Shown: positions 42,206 to 51,369, numbered from the stretch's first letter. The stretch is DNA of 64,000 bases from Aristaeella hokkaidonensis (GCF_018128945.1 NZ_CP068393.1:434001-498000); one strand, 5' to 3'. The notes: a model not told the origin generated them from the sequence alone. Numbers and translations are program-made.

Positions 42206-43705
42206 ATGCAAAAGGTGGAAAGACAGAAGCATAAGGACCGGAAGCGGAGAAGGCTGACCGGGGTGATTCTGTGCGCTCTTTTGCTGGTGATCTGCGTTGC
42301 GATTGGTTTGCTGCTGCGGGATAAGGCAGAGAAAACGGCCTCTGAAGCGAACGTGAAATATGAAGCACAAACAGGCAATATCTTTCTGCACGAAGAAAGC
42401 GAACTGAAAAGCCTGACGCTGATCCAGCAGGGGAAAGATCCCTGGACCGTGGAGACAGACGCGGAAGGCAAACTTCATCTGCTGCATGAGGAAACAGGAG
42501 AACCCTCTTCCTGGACGGTGGATGAAAACATCGCAGAACTGCTGATGAGCGTGGCCACAAACCTGACCTATGACGACATATTCGCGGAAAAACGGTCAGA
42601 ATGGGAAGTCGCTCTGGATGCTTTCGGCCTGAAGGAACCACTGGTAACCGCTGTGTTCAGTTTCCACGACGGCACGGATGTGACTGTGCATGTCGGGAAA
42701 TCGGCTGATCCTGAAAACAACAGGTACTACTACATGTCTGTGGACGGAGATGAACACCTGTACGCTGTTTCGGCGGGTATTATGGACGATCTGAGCACGG
42801 AACAGACCCTGCTTCATCCGGTCCCGCGGCTGGAGATCCAGAGCGCACTGCTGGACAGAATCAGCGTGAAAAATGCAGACGGAAGCATCCGGAAGGAATG
42901 GAGCCTGCAGGGAGACGTAAAGGACAGGGACGCGGCGGAAAACTGGCAGCTGACGGCGCCTTTTACTTACCCTGCGGATTACAACTCAATTGTGAACCTG
43001 AAGGAAAACGCCGGGAATCTGCGGCTGGGTGTGTTTATAGAAGAGGCAAACGAAGAAACGCTGAAGCTTTACGGCTTTGAAGAGCCTTCGGCAATCCTTG
43101 AGTTCCATACGGCAGCAGGATCCACCGGTACGGTAGGGATGAGCGGCGTGTTTGACGTGAGCGACTGGGAAGAACACCTGTATACCCTGACTGTCGGTGG
43201 GAGCAAGAGTGAGATGTCTTCTTACGTTCTGTACGAAGGCTGTATCTATTCCGTCAGCGATTTCACAATGAGCGCGTTCCTGAACGTGGAGCCCACAAGC
43301 ACAGTAGCCCGTTATGTGGTTACTATCCCGCTGACCTCGCTGGAAAGCGCAGTGGTGGAGAAGCAGGGCCAGGAGACGGTTTCCTACGTCCTGGAGCCTG
43401 TGGAGGATGCCGGGAACGGGGAAGAAGTGACGGAACAGACATATCGCTGCCTGAAAAACGGCGAAGAAATCCCGTATGAGACGTTTGAAGCTGCCTGGGA
43501 CAGGCTGCTGACGGTGACGGTGAGCGGGAAGCTTTCACAGGAATATGAGCCGGGGAACGTGCATACCAAGTATACGTTCCGCACAGTAAGCGGCAGGACG
43601 CATATCCTTGAATTGTCTGAGCTGGATCAGATGCACGACCTGGTTACGCTGGACGGAGCAAGCAGGTTTTATCTCATAAAAAACGGGATGACAGACTTGC
43701 CGTGA
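42206..43705 (+). CDS. DUF4340 domain-containing membrane-anchored protein
   Basis: This 499-residue protein has a basic N-terminus and a membrane helix (about 19-38), then a long external region with two DUF4340-like repeats (opening SELKSLTLIQQGKDPWTVE; second from about 205). DUF4340 proteins regularly follow GldG-like genes, and their role is unknown. The extracellular domain probably interacts with the GldG-like protein. AGAGGAA lies upstream of the ATG. It closes the four-gene ABC cluster and is followed by a strong terminator. Confidence 0.85.
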   Translation: MQKVERQKHKDRKRRRLTGVILCALLLVICVAIGLLLRDKAEKTASEANVKYEAQTGNIFLHEESELKSLTLIQQGKDPWTVETDAEGKLHLLHEETGEPSSWTVDENIAELLMSVATNLTYDDIFAEKRSEWEVALDAFGLKEPLVTAVFSFHDGTDVTVHVGKSADPENNRYYYMSVDGDEHLYAVSAGIMDDLSTEQTLLHPVPRLEIQSALLDRISVKNADGSIRKEWSLQGDVKDRDAAENWQLTAPFTYPADYNSIVNLKENAGNLRLGVFIEEANEETLKLYGFEEPSAILEFHTAAGSTGTVGMSGVFDVSDWEEHLYTLTVGGSKSEMSSYVLYEGCIYSVSDFTMSAFLNVEPTSTVARYVVTIPLTSLESAVVEKQGQETVSYVLEPVEDAGNGEEVTEQTYRCLKNGEEIPYETFEAAWDRLLTVTVSGKLSQEYEPGNVHTKYTFRTVSGRTHILELSELDQMHDLVTLDGASRFYLIKNGMTDLP

Positions 43706-43710
43706 GAAGA

Positions 43711-43741
43711 AAACGACCCATGCAATGCATGGGTCGTTTTT
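43711..43741 (+). terminator. Intrinsic terminator after the DUF4340 gene
   Basis: AAACGACCCATGC and GCATGGGTCGTTT arms with a 3-base loop are followed by TT, 6 bases after the stop codon. Confidence 0.9.
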
Positions 43742-43776
43742 AATGAATACTGAAAACTTAAGACTTAAAACTTAAA
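43742..43776 (+). repeat. Heptamer array, ACTTAAA family (5 units)
   Basis: AATGAAT, ACTGAAA, ACTTAAG, ACTTAAA and ACTTAAA begin at the last base of the terminator T-run. Confidence 0.85.
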
Positions 43777-43855
43777 AATATTTTTGTTTCCATAAGCATT
43801 ACTTGTAGAATAAAAATACAGGTGTCTGGATTTTCAGATATGATAAATAAATAAT

Positions 43856-44326
43856 TTATAATTCGTAGCCGATGATGTTTTTGCCGGTATATTTGATGGT
43901 GATCTGATCGCCGGAGTTGAAAGCGGGAAGGGGCAGCTCGTTGTCCCAGTAATACCGCTGTTCACGGATGCCATGCTTATCCGGCTCGCCGAGGAGAATC
44001 AGCCCGGTGCAGTGTACGCCGTCCACAAGGGAGGGCTCTGCTTCCGCGTGGTCATAGATCAGCGTATCAGTGTGCGTACGGCCCTTCAGCGCGGACTGAA
44101 CCAGTTTTTTATACCGGTGCAGCGGCAGGCAGAACAGCTCAATGAAGAAAACCGCAACGGCACAGAGAAGGGCAAACAGGACGACGCTCAGCCATTCCAC
44201 CCGGATGATCATGGAATAGATGAACAGGCCCAGGATTACGGCCAGGATGACGCCCAGCAGGGTGTAGCGCTTTTTCAACTGGGAAGAGAGGGAGAAGAGG
44301 TCATTTTCCGAGTAAAGGTCTTTCAT
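43856..44326 (-). CDS. Two-helix membrane protein of unknown function
   Basis: This 156-residue protein has two adjacent transmembrane helices (about 24-45 and 50-68) and a C-terminal soluble domain of about 85 residues with strands (LILLGEPDKHG; ITIKYTGKNIIGYEL). No family was recognised. No clear ribosome site precedes the ATG at 44326, nor the GTG three codons earlier; the space upstream is taken by a heptamer array ending 18 bases before the start. Its soluble domain may recognise a small ligand; this is a guess. Confidence 0.6.
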   Translation of the reverse strand: MKDLYSENDLFSLSSQLKKRYTLLGVILAVILGLFIYSMIIRVEWLSVVLFALLCAVAVFFIELFCLPLHRYKKLVQSALKGRTHTDTLIYDHAEAEPSLVDGVHCTGLILLGEPDKHGIREQRYYWDNELPLPAFNSGDQITIKYTGKNIIGYEL

Positions 44327-44344
44327 AAAAGCCACGCTTTCTTA

Positions 44345-44379
44345 AATTCATAATTCACAATTCATAATTCATAATTATG
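44345..44379. repeat. Heptamer array, AATTCAT family (5 units)
   Basis: AATTCAT, AATTCAC, AATTCAT, AATTCAT and AATTATG run with an exact 7-base period, directly upstream of the leftward membrane protein gene. Confidence 0.85.
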
Positions 44380-44517
44380 TGTTGTGCAGACATGAGAATA
44401 TCATGATGGTTTATGGAAAAAATGTCAAGGCATTGAGTAAAAAAACGGAAATGGTCGTGTCGAAGGATGACATATAAACCCTATGTGTTGATATTAATGC
44501 ATGGGTTTTGAGCAATA

Positions 44518-44555
44518 AGAAAACTCCTGCCCTTGTGCAGGGGGCAGGAGTTTTT
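44518..44555 (-). terminator. Terminator of the alpha operon
   Basis: AAACTCCTGCCC and GGGCAGGAGTTT arms lie 25 bases past the rplQ stop. On the minus strand the stem is followed by TTTTCTT. The region 44380-44517 shows nothing else. Confidence 0.85.
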
Positions 44556-44579
44556 GCTTGCTTGATGTGTCGGTTAATG

Positions 44580-45092
44580 TCAGACCAGCTCGAGAATGAC
44601 CATCTCGGCGGCATCGCCGCGACGCGGTCCGAGCTTGTAGATGCGGGTGTAGCCACCGGAGCAGTTCTTTTCCGCGTTGCGGGCCTTGTACTTGGGTCCG
44701 ATTTCACGGAAGAGCTTCTCTACCACAGGATGCTTGTTGTCCTTGGTACGCTCACGGTATTCAGCCTTGTTCTCGTCGGCATTCTTGGCTTCCTTCAGAT
44801 CGTAGAGGTAAGCCATCATGATGCGGCGGGCATGCAGTTTGGACGGAGCATCGTTCACCACTTCCAGGGTGACCAGCTGTCCTTTGTCGTTATGGGTTTC
44901 CTTGGTGGTGGAAACCGTATTTTCGCATTCGCGCACAGCCAGGGTAATCATCTTGTCGGCGATCCGGCGGACTTCCTTGGCCTTGGCTTCGGTAGTCGTG
45001 ATCCGGCCGTTCCAGATCAGGTTGGTCACCTGGTTACGAAGCAGCGCCTTGCGCTGATCCGCGGTGCGACCCAGCTTGCGTTGGTTAGCCAT
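44580..45092 (-). CDS. rplQ: 50S ribosomal protein L17
   Basis: This 170-residue protein begins with the conserved L17 core ([25 protein letters not shown]) and ends with the conserved [25 protein letters not shown]. It is about 45-50 residues longer than the usual bacterial L17 because of a charged insertion between about 65 and 125 ([10 protein letters not shown] ... [18 protein letters not shown]). L17 sits at the polypeptide exit side of the 50S subunit. It is the last gene of the alpha operon. Confidence 0.96.
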   Translation of the reverse strand: MANQRKLGRTADQRKALLRNQVTNLIWNGRITTTEAKAKEVRRIADKMITLAVRECENTVSTTKETHNDKGQLVTLEVVNDAPSKLHARRIMMAYLYDLKEAKNADENKAEYRERTKDNKHPVVEKLFREIGPKYKARNAEKNCSGGYTRIYKLGPRRGDAAEMVILELV

Positions 45093-45109
45093 GGGAATTC
45101 CCTCCTAAA

Positions 45110-46057
45110 TTAGTCATCATTGGGGCGAAGGCCCAGACCCAGAGCGCTGAGCTTCTGCTCAACTTCTTCCAGGCTCTTACGGCCCAGATTGCGGACCTTC
45201 ATCATGTCTTCCTGATTCTTCTGCACCAGCTCAGCAACGCTGTTGATGCCGGCACGCTTCAGGCAGTTATAAGCACGGACGGAAAGATCCAGTTCTTCGA
45301 TAGTCATCTCCAGAACCTTGTCCTTCTTGTCGTCTTCGGGCTGCACCATGCTCACGGGCATGACCTGGTCGGTCAGGCTGATGAACAGGTTCAGGTGCTC
45401 ATTCAGAATCTTGGCGGCGCTGGAAATAGCCTCTTCAGGCTTCAGCGTGCCGTTGGTCCAGATCTCAAGGGTCAGCTTGTCATAGTCCGTGATCTGACCT
45501 ACGCGGGTATCTTCGACCGTGTAGTTGACTTTCTTCACAGGAGTGAAGATGGAGTCGATCGGGATCACGCCGATAGGCATGCTGGGGGTCTTGTTCTTGT
45601 CGGCGCTCACATATCCGCGGCCGCGATCGAGGGTCAGCTGCATCTGCAGATGAGCATCCTCATTCAGCGTGGCGATATGGAGTTCCGGGTTGGCGATTTC
45701 AACCTCATCATCCGTTTTGATATCGCCGGCAGTCAGTTCGCAGGGGCCCTTCACATCGATGGTGAGCTGCTTGGGGCCATCGGCAAACATCTTGCAGGCC
45801 ATAGTCTTCAGATTCAGGATGATTTCCGTTACATCTTCCTTGACTCCCGGGATCGTGGAGAACTCGTGCTGCACACCTTCGATGTGCACGGAAGAGACTG
45901 CCACGCCGGGGAGGGAGGAAAGAAGCACGCGACGCAGGGAGTTGCCCAGGGTGTGGCCGAATCCGCGTTCAAGCGGCTCGATCACAAAGCGGCCATAGCA
46001 GCCGTTCTGTCCAACTTCGACGCAGTCGATACGGGCTTTTTCGATTTCGACGATCAT
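45110..46057 (-). CDS. rpoA: RNA polymerase alpha subunit
   Basis: This 315-residue subunit has an N-terminal dimerisation domain ([29 protein letters not shown], about 24-52) and a C-terminal alpha-CTD (about 245-312; [24 protein letters not shown]) that binds UP elements and activators. All expected elements are present. It sits between rpsD and rplQ, the usual alpha operon order. Confidence 0.98.
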   Translation of the reverse strand: MIVEIEKARIDCVEVGQNGCYGRFVIEPLERGFGHTLGNSLRRVLLSSLPGVAVSSVHIEGVQHEFSTIPGVKEDVTEIILNLKTMACKMFADGPKQLTIDVKGPCELTAGDIKTDDEVEIANPELHIATLNEDAHLQMQLTLDRGRGYVSADKNKTPSMPIGVIPIDSIFTPVKKVNYTVEDTRVGQITDYDKLTLEIWTNGTLKPEEAISSAAKILNEHLNLFISLTDQVMPVSMVQPEDDKKDKVLEMTIEELDLSVRAYNCLKRAGINSVAELVQKNQEDMMKVRNLGRKSLEEVEQKLSALGLGLRPNDD

Positions 46058-46095
46058 TTCGTTGTACCCTCCTCATTCGGGTTGTCCAGTAATCA

Positions 46096-46692
46096 TTAAC
46101 GGGAGTAGAACTCGACGATCATGTTCTCCTGAACCTGCAGGTCGATATCTTCGCGGGTGGGAAGAGCGTTGACGGTGCCGGTGAGGTTCTGAGCGTCGAA
46201 GCTGAGCCACTTCGGGATCAGCGTGCTGGTTCCTTCACGCAGACTCTTGAACATCTCCATCTCTTCGCTGCGCTTGCGCAGAGTGATCTTATCGCCAACC
46301 TTCACCTGGTAGGAAGGAATGTCGACTTTGATATCATTGACCCGGATGTGGCCGTGGCATACGATCTGACGAGCCATACGACGGGTCTTGGCCAGACCAA
46401 GACGGAACACAACGTTGTCCAGACGCTGCTCCAGCAGGCGGAGCATGTTGTCACCGGTGATGCCCTTCATGTTGGCGGCCTTCAGGTAGTACTTGTGGAA
46501 CTGCTTTTCCAGGACGCCGTATACGAACTTAACCTTCTGCTTTTCCTGCAGCTGGGCGCCGTATTCGGAGACCTTCTTGCGGCGGTTTCCGCCGGGATTG
46601 CGGGTGGATTTTTTATTGCCATAGCCCATAACGGCCGGGGAAATGTCGAACTTCCGGCATTTCTTGGCAATCGGATCTTTATTCACTGCCAT
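46096..46692 (-). CDS. rpsD: 30S ribosomal protein S4
   Basis: This 198-residue protein has the S4 N-terminal domain and an S4 RNA-binding fold at about 88-150 (RLDNVVFRLGLAKTRRMARQIVCHGHIRVN). S4 nucleates 30S assembly and in many bacteria represses its own mRNA. The zinc-binding Cys pattern of some S4 proteins is absent; only one Cys remains near the N-terminus. It lies between rpsK and rpoA. Confidence 0.97.
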   Translation of the reverse strand: MAVNKDPIAKKCRKFDISPAVMGYGNKKSTRNPGGNRRKKVSEYGAQLQEKQKVKFVYGVLEKQFHKYYLKAANMKGITGDNMLRLLEQRLDNVVFRLGLAKTRRMARQIVCHGHIRVNDIKVDIPSYQVKVGDKITLRKRSEEMEMFKSLREGTSTLIPKWLSFDAQNLTGTVNALPTREDIDLQVQENMIVEFYSR

Positions 46693-46710
46693 TTCTGTCT
46701 GTCCTCCTTC

Positions 46711-47112
46711 TTACACGCGACGGCGTTTGGGCGGACGGCAACCGTTGTGAGGAATGGGCGTCACGTCCTTGATCATGTTCACATCCAGACCGGCGGCCTG
46801 AAGAGAACGGATAGCGGCTTCGCGTCCGGAACCGGGGCCTTTGACATACACTTCAACCGTGCGCAGACCGTATTCCATAGCGGCCTTGGCGGCGGTTTCA
46901 GCGGCCATCTGAGCAGCGAAGGGCGTAGACTTCTTGCTTCCGCGGAAGCCCAGACCGCCGGCGCTGGCCCAGGAAAGAGCATTGCCCTGGGTGTCAGTGA
47001 TGGTCACGATGGTATTGTTGAAAGAAGAACGGATATGGGCAGCGCCGCGCTCAACGAGCTTCCGTTCGCGGCGTTTACGCGTAGCCTTCTTCAGCTTTTG
47101 CTTAGGTGCCAT
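46711..47112 (-). CDS. rpsK: 30S ribosomal protein S11
   Basis: This 133-residue protein shows typical S11 signatures ([27 protein letters not shown], and C-terminal [17 protein letters not shown] with the S11 consensus). It forms part of the 30S platform. The N-terminal 15 residues are highly basic. It follows rpsM after 56 bases. Confidence 0.98.
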   Translation of the reverse strand: MAPKQKLKKATRKRRERKLVERGAAHIRSSFNNTIVTITDTQGNALSWASAGGLGFRGSKKSTPFAAQMAAETAAKAAMEYGLRTVEVYVKGPGSGREAAIRSLQAAGLDVNMIKDVTPIPHNGCRPPKRRRV

Positions 47113-47168
47113 TGATTTTACTCCCTCCGTATTATCCGCATAAAAGCGGAATCAATTCAGTCAGAGAC

Positions 47169-47546
47169 TTACTTGGTGGCTTTCTTCTTGCCGGCGATGG
47201 TCTTCTTGGGGCCCTTTCGGGTGCGGGCATTCTGCTTGGTATTCTGTCCGCGAACGGGAAGGCCATGACGATGACGAACGCCGCGATAGCAGCCGATCTC
47301 AATCAGACGCTTGATGTTGAGCGAAACTTCACGGCGAAGATCACCTTCCACCTTCAGGTTGTGCTCAATGTATTCACGCAGCTTGCTGATTTCGGTCTCG
47401 GAGAGATCCTTTACCCGTGTGTCGGGATTCACACCGACTTCCGCGAGCATCTTCTGCGAAGTGGTCAGGCCGATGCCGTAGATGTAGGTCAGGCCGATCT
47501 CAACGCGCTTTTCTCTGGGCAGGTCAACACCTGCAATGCGTGCCAT
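47169..47546 (-). CDS. rpsM: 30S ribosomal protein S13
   Basis: This 125-residue protein has the canonical S13 opening ([21 protein letters not shown]) and the C-terminal [25 protein letters not shown]. The ATG at 47546 was chosen on this conserved start and a GGAGGTG site 12 bases upstream; the frame runs open for another 100 codons through the leader. It is the first gene of the alpha operon. rpmJ, infA and other spc-operon genes, which usually precede it, are absent here. Confidence 0.97.
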   Translation of the reverse strand: MARIAGVDLPREKRVEIGLTYIYGIGLTTSQKMLAEVGVNPDTRVKDLSETEISKLREYIEHNLKVEGDLRREVSLNIKRLIEIGCYRGVRHRHGLPVRGQNTKQNARTRKGPKKTIAGKKKATK

Positions 47547-47853
47547 TTTAAGTAATACACCTCCGTATGTTGTTTGACCTAATTGGTCAACCGGGAAAAG
47601 TTTTGTTTCGCATGGGGCGAGGCAACCCAACCAGGCACCGCGAAACTCGACTCCATGTTGGCTCCTGGTGAAAGCAGGCGCACAACAACACTGACGGACT
47701 GCTATGGAAGGTGCAGTCTGCCAGCGCCTAAAGAGACGGGGTTTGATTTCCCACCGGAACACCCGTTTTTCAACGGATGCAGCCGCCCGGTGGCAAACCA
47801 GGGCTAACTTCCACAGTTTAGCACAAGGGAAGAAAAATGGCAACGAAAAAATC
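47547..47853 (-). ncRNA. Structured leader of the alpha operon
   Basis: About 300 bases of GC-rich sequence lie between the operon promoter and rpsM, in contrast to the AT-rich flank. On the minus strand a long hairpin is visible (CCACCGG ... CATCCGTT-GAAA-AACGGGTG ... CCGGTGG, near 47750-47800), and GACTGC/GCAGTC forms a second one near 47700-47720. A ribosomal-protein-binding leader, for S4 for example, is the simplest explanation. No known Rfam pattern was recognised by eye. Confidence 0.5.
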
Positions 47854-47860
47854 AAATAAA

Positions 47861-47889
47861 ATCTTAAATTTTTATAAAAATTGTTACAA
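47861..47889 (-). promoter_or_regulatory. Promoter of the alpha operon
   Basis: On the minus strand TTGTAA (47889-47884) and TAAGAT (47866-47861) have a 17-base spacer, embedded in a strongly AT-rich region that could act as an UP element. Confidence 0.6.
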
Positions 47890-48008
47890 AATAATTAAAT
47901 TACAAAATGAAGATAAAAATCTGCATGTTTTTTGCTATCCAAACCGATCGATATAAAATAAGAAAAGAAACAAGATTCCATACCGCATGTTTTTTCTGTG
48001 AACTCATC

Positions 48009-48037
48009 TTGTGTTCTTCCGGAATCAGGCATATAAT
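48009..48037 (+). promoter_or_regulatory. Promoter of the thiamin operon
   Basis: TTGTGT (48009-48014) and TATAAT (48032-48037) are separated by 17 bases, about 50 bases before the riboswitch core. Confidence 0.75.
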
Positions 48038-48087
48038 CCATTCCCGGAGCAGACGCGGGGAAACCTGCGGCTGACCGACAATTAAAA

Positions 48088-48180
48088 ATGCAGGGGAGCT
48101 TGTAGTGACAGGCTGAGAGGAAGGTATCACCTTCGACCCTTAAACCTGATGTGGGTAATGCCGCCGTAGGAAGTTATACT
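48088..48180 (+). promoter_or_regulatory. TPP riboswitch
   Basis: The thi-box elements are present in order: CAGGGGAGC, GGCTGAGAGG, GACCCTTAAACCTGATGTGG and GTAATGCCGCCGTAGGAAG. They match the TPP aptamer core that binds the thiamin diphosphate pyrimidine and phosphate. A terminator follows at 48195, so the switch probably acts by transcription attenuation. Confidence 0.96.
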
Positions 48181-48194
48181 GAACACGTATTGAC

Positions 48195-48229
48195 GCAGGA
48201 GAAACCACAAAAGGTTTCTCCTGCTTTTT
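48195..48229 (+). terminator. Riboswitch-controlled terminator
   Basis: GCAGGAGAAACC and GGTTTCTCCTGC arms with a 6-base loop are followed by TTTTT, 14 bases after the aptamer. The 151 bases from 48230 to the thiW start form a GC-rich leader with hairpins (GGGAA...TTCCC) but no second clear aptamer. Confidence 0.92.
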
Positions 48230-48380
48230 GCATCCACGGAAAGTGGCGGGCCGAGGGGGAGCGCCCTGGGCTCTGTATTCAGCGATGGGAACCCGTGTTT
48301 CGGGGTGAGAGGGGAAAAATGATTCCCGACCGGGCGAGGCAATTCAGTCTCGTATTCAATAAGAAGAGAGGTTCCCGAAA

Positions 48381-49109
48381 ATGAGAAAGTCTGACGTTGT
48401 CCTGAAACTGGTTGTCCTGTCCCTGCTGATTGCCCTGGGTGTGGTGATTTCGCCGGTCCTCCGGGTGGAGGGAATGTGCCCCATGGCGCACCTGATCAAC
48501 ATTATCTGCTCTGTGCTGCTGGGACCGTGGTATTCGCTGTTGTGCGCAACGCTGATCGGCATCATCCGGATGCTGACGATGGGTATTCCGCCCCTGGCGC
48601 TGACAGGCGCGGTTTTCGGCGCGTTCCTGTCCGGTGTGTTCTACAGGATGTCCAAAGGGAAGATCATCCTGGCTGTGCTGGGGGAGATTATCGGAACAGG
48701 CATTATCGGCGCCCTTGCGTCTTATCCTGTGATGACCCTGCTGTGGGGAAAGGAAGGCCTGAGCTGGCTGTTCTACATTCCTTCCTTTACCTGCGGCACG
48801 CTGATCGGCGGAAGCATCGCCTATGTGTTCCTGCGGAAGCTGGCGGCGAACGGTATGCTGGCCCGGATGCAGCGGTCTGTGGGCTCTGCGGGATATCAGG
48901 ATCAACCCAGCACCCTGTCTGACGCGCTGACAATCGTGGCCCTGGGCGGAATCCTGTGGGTGGTGATCAAGGTGGCCTGTACCGCATTCGGCCTGGAATC
49001 ACCAGCATGGAATACAGCGGCATATATTGCACCGGCAGCCGCGGCGGCGGCCGGACTGATCTACTACAGAATAAAGAAGGGAAAGGAAGCAGATGCGAAA
49101 ACTGAATGA
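48381..49109 (+). CDS. thiW: ThiW-family thiazole transporter component
   Basis: This 242-residue membrane protein has about six helices. The ThiW hallmark (VEGMCPMAHLINIICSVLLGPWYSLLCA, about 30-57) is present. ThiW is the proposed substrate-binding (S) subunit of an ECF transporter for the thiazole moiety hydroxyethylthiazole; the shared ECF modules would be elsewhere. It is the first gene after the TPP riboswitch and is followed by thiM, the kinase that uses the same compound. The C-terminal 30 residues form a last helix with a charged tail. It overlaps thiM by 17 bases. Confidence 0.88.
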   Translation: MRKSDVVLKLVVLSLLIALGVVISPVLRVEGMCPMAHLINIICSVLLGPWYSLLCATLIGIIRMLTMGIPPLALTGAVFGAFLSGVFYRMSKGKIILAVLGEIIGTGIIGALASYPVMTLLWGKEGLSWLFYIPSFTCGTLIGGSIAYVFLRKLAANGMLARMQRSVGSAGYQDQPSTLSDALTIVALGGILWVVIKVACTAFGLESPAWNTAAYIAPAAAAAAGLIYYRIKKGKEADAKTE

Positions 49110-49890
49110 GATCTGCGGCGCAGTGAGGGAGAAACGTCCCCTGATTCACTGCATCACCAATCCGATTTCCATTAACCAATGCGCCAACGCAATCCTGGCA
49201 GCCGGCGCGCGCCCGATCATGGCGGAGCATCCGGCGGAAGTGAAGGAGATCACGGAAACGGCGGACGCACTGATGCTGAACCTGGGCAGCATCACGGACG
49301 CAAGGATGCAGTCCATGGAGATTTCCCTGCGGGCGGCAAAGGAGAAAGAAATTCCCGTGGTACTGGACGCGGTGGGTGCTGCATGCTCCGCACTGCGGCG
49401 GGAATTTGCTGCCCGGCTGCTGGAGATTGCGGTTCCGACAGTTATTAAAGGAAACTACTCTGAAATATATGCGCTTTACCGGACTGCTTACCGGTCCGCC
49501 GGAGTTGACGCGGATTCTGCACTTACTGAAGACGAGGTGAGGGAAGCTGCCGACGGGCTGGCACGGAAATACCATGCGACGGTTCTGGCCAGCGCAAAGA
49601 CAGATATCATTACAGACGGCACGCGATATGCGCTGATCCGGAACGGTACGCCGCAGCTGGCCGCCGTGACGGGTACGGGCTGCATGCTGGGTTCCCTCTG
49701 CGGGGTTTACCTGGCCGTGTGCCCGGGACCGGAGGCAGCGACGGCTGCATGCGCTGTGCTGGGGGCCTGCGGGCAGCTGGCCGAAACCCCTAAGGGAAGC
49801 GGCACCTTTATGGTCAACCTGCTGGACGCCTTGTCCACTGCCTCGGGAACACAGCTGGAGGAACTGATGAACGTGGAGGAAATCAAATGA
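49093..49890 (+). CDS. thiM: Hydroxyethylthiazole kinase
   Basis: This 265-residue ribokinase-like enzyme phosphorylates 4-methyl-5-hydroxyethylthiazole. Key stretches are PLIHCITNPISINQCANAILAAGARPIMAEHPAEV near the N-terminus, VLDAVGAACSALRR, VIKGNYSE and the ATP-binding TGTGCMLGSLCG. The catalytic Cys in GTGCM (about residue 196) matches ThiM. It uses salvaged thiazole, delivered by ThiW. It overlaps thiW by 17 bases and thiE by ATGA. Confidence 0.95.
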   Translation: MRKLNEICGAVREKRPLIHCITNPISINQCANAILAAGARPIMAEHPAEVKEITETADALMLNLGSITDARMQSMEISLRAAKEKEIPVVLDAVGAACSALRREFAARLLEIAVPTVIKGNYSEIYALYRTAYRSAGVDADSALTEDEVREAADGLARKYHATVLASAKTDIITDGTRYALIRNGTPQLAAVTGTGCMLGSLCGVYLAVCPGPEAATAACAVLGACGQLAETPKGSGTFMVNLLDALSTASGTQLEELMNVEEIK

Positions 49891-50546
49891 AGCGTTTTGA
49901 CACGAGCCTGTACTTCATTACAGACAGCACAAACTATGAGGAGGACGAATTCCTGCGCCGGGTGGAAGCATCGCTGCAGGGCGGGGTTACCATCCTGCAG
50001 ATCCGGGAAAAGAACAAGGGGACCCGGGCATACATTGACCTGGCGGAGAAGGTTCATGCGCTGACCCGGCGGTACGGCGTGCCGCTGATCATTGACGACC
50101 GGGTGGATGTTGCCCTGGCCGTTGACGCGGAGGGTGTGCACCTGGGCGCGGAAGATATGACAGTGGCCGCGGCACGGAAGATTCTCGGGGAGGACAAGAT
50201 CATCGGCGCCACAGCCAAGACTGTGCCGTGGGCGATGGATGAAGCTGCGCAGGGGGCGGACTACCTGGGAGTGGGAGCCATCTATCCCACCACAACAAAG
50301 GTGAAGACAGTGCTGACTTCCACGGATACCCTCCGGAAAATCTGCGGGGCCGTGTCCATCCCGGTGAATGCCATCGGCGGTCTGAACAGGGATAACATCG
50401 ATGTGCTGGCCGGGATTCCGGTTGCCGGGATCTGCGCCGTGTCCGCCATCATGAAAGCGGAGGATCCGAAGAAGGCGGCGGAAGAGCTGAAGGCCAGGGC
50501 AGAAGAACTCGGCCTGATCCGCCGGAAGGGAGAAACGGAAAAATGA
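49887..50546 (+). CDS. thiE: Thiamin-phosphate synthase
   Basis: This 219-residue TIM-barrel enzyme condenses HMP-diphosphate with thiazole phosphate. Signature segments are GGVTILQIREKNKG (about 31-44), VPLIIDDRVDVALAVDAEGVHLGAEDM, YLGVGAIYPTTTK and NAIGGLN. All are in normal order and the length fits. The ATG overlaps the thiM stop (ATGA). The next gene, thiD, overlaps its stop in the same way. Confidence 0.96.
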   Translation: MKRFDTSLYFITDSTNYEEDEFLRRVEASLQGGVTILQIREKNKGTRAYIDLAEKVHALTRRYGVPLIIDDRVDVALAVDAEGVHLGAEDMTVAAARKILGEDKIIGATAKTVPWAMDEAAQGADYLGVGAIYPTTTKVKTVLTSTDTLRKICGAVSIPVNAIGGLNRDNIDVLAGIPVAGICAVSAIMKAEDPKKAAEELKARAEELGLIRRKGETEK

Positions 50547-51349
50547 AGACAGTACTGACCATTGCGGGAAGCGACAGCAGCGGAGGCGCCGGGATCCAGG
50601 CGGACCTGAAGACGATGACGATGAACGGCGTCTATGCCATGAGTGCCATTACGGCGCTGACGGCGCAGAATACCACAGGCGTGCGGGCGGTTGAGGAAGC
50701 TTCGCCGGAATTCCTGGGACAGCAGATTGACGCTGTGTTTGAGGACATTTATCCGGACGCGGTGAAGATTGGTATGGTAGCTTCCTGCGAACTGATCCGG
50801 GTGATCGCGGACAAACTGCGGTATTACCGGGCACGGAATGTGGTGCTGGATCCCGTGATGGTGGCGACCTCGGGTTCCGCCCTGCTCCGGAACGACGCCG
50901 TGCAGACGCTGATGACAGAGCTGCTGCCACTGGCCGCGCTGGTGACGCCCAATATTCCCGAGGCGGAGATCCTGTCCGGTATGCATATTGAAACCGCGGA
51001 GGACATGGTGAAGGCGGCGGAACAGATCAGCAGCGCATATCACTGTGCCGTGCTGCTGAAGGGCGGACACAGCGTGAACGACGCCAACGACCTGCTCTGC
51101 GCAGACGGGAAGATCACCTGGTTTGAGGGAAAGCGGATTGACAATCCCAACACCCACGGCACCGGGTGTACGCTGTCCAGCGCCATTGCCTCCAATCTCG
51201 CGAAGGGGTTCACCCTGGCGGAATCTGTGCGGCGGGCAAAGGAATACATCTCCGGTGCGCTGGCAGCAATGCTGAACCTGGGGAAAGGCGCCGGACCGAT
51301 GATGCACAATTTTGACCTGAAATCCCCTTTTGCCGAAGAAGCAAATTAA
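50543..51349 (+). CDS. thiD: Hydroxymethylpyrimidine (phospho)kinase
   Basis: This 268-residue ribokinase-family enzyme phosphorylates HMP and HMP-P to HMP-PP. Recognisable parts are TIAGSDSSGGAGIQADLKTMT (N-terminal), AITALTAQNTTGV, KIGMVAS, VLDPVMVATSG and the C-terminal HGTGCTLSSAIA. It overlaps thiE by ATGA. It takes HMP-P from ThiC and delivers HMP-PP to ThiE. Confidence 0.96.
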   Translation: MKTVLTIAGSDSSGGAGIQADLKTMTMNGVYAMSAITALTAQNTTGVRAVEEASPEFLGQQIDAVFEDIYPDAVKIGMVASCELIRVIADKLRYYRARNVVLDPVMVATSGSALLRNDAVQTLMTELLPLAALVTPNIPEAEILSGMHIETAEDMVKAAEQISSAYHCAVLLKGGHSVNDANDLLCADGKITWFEGKRIDNPNTHGTGCTLSSAIASNLAKGFTLAESVRRAKEYISGALAAMLNLGKGAGPMMHNFDLKSPFAEEAN

Positions 51350-51369
51350 TCTGAAAGGAAAGAAGAACC

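Noticed and set aside
48280..48345. Possible second TPP riboswitch (GGGGTGAGAGG followed by TCCCGACC)
   Set aside because: The ACCTGAT and the 3' core of the thi-box are missing; only a partial resemblance remains.
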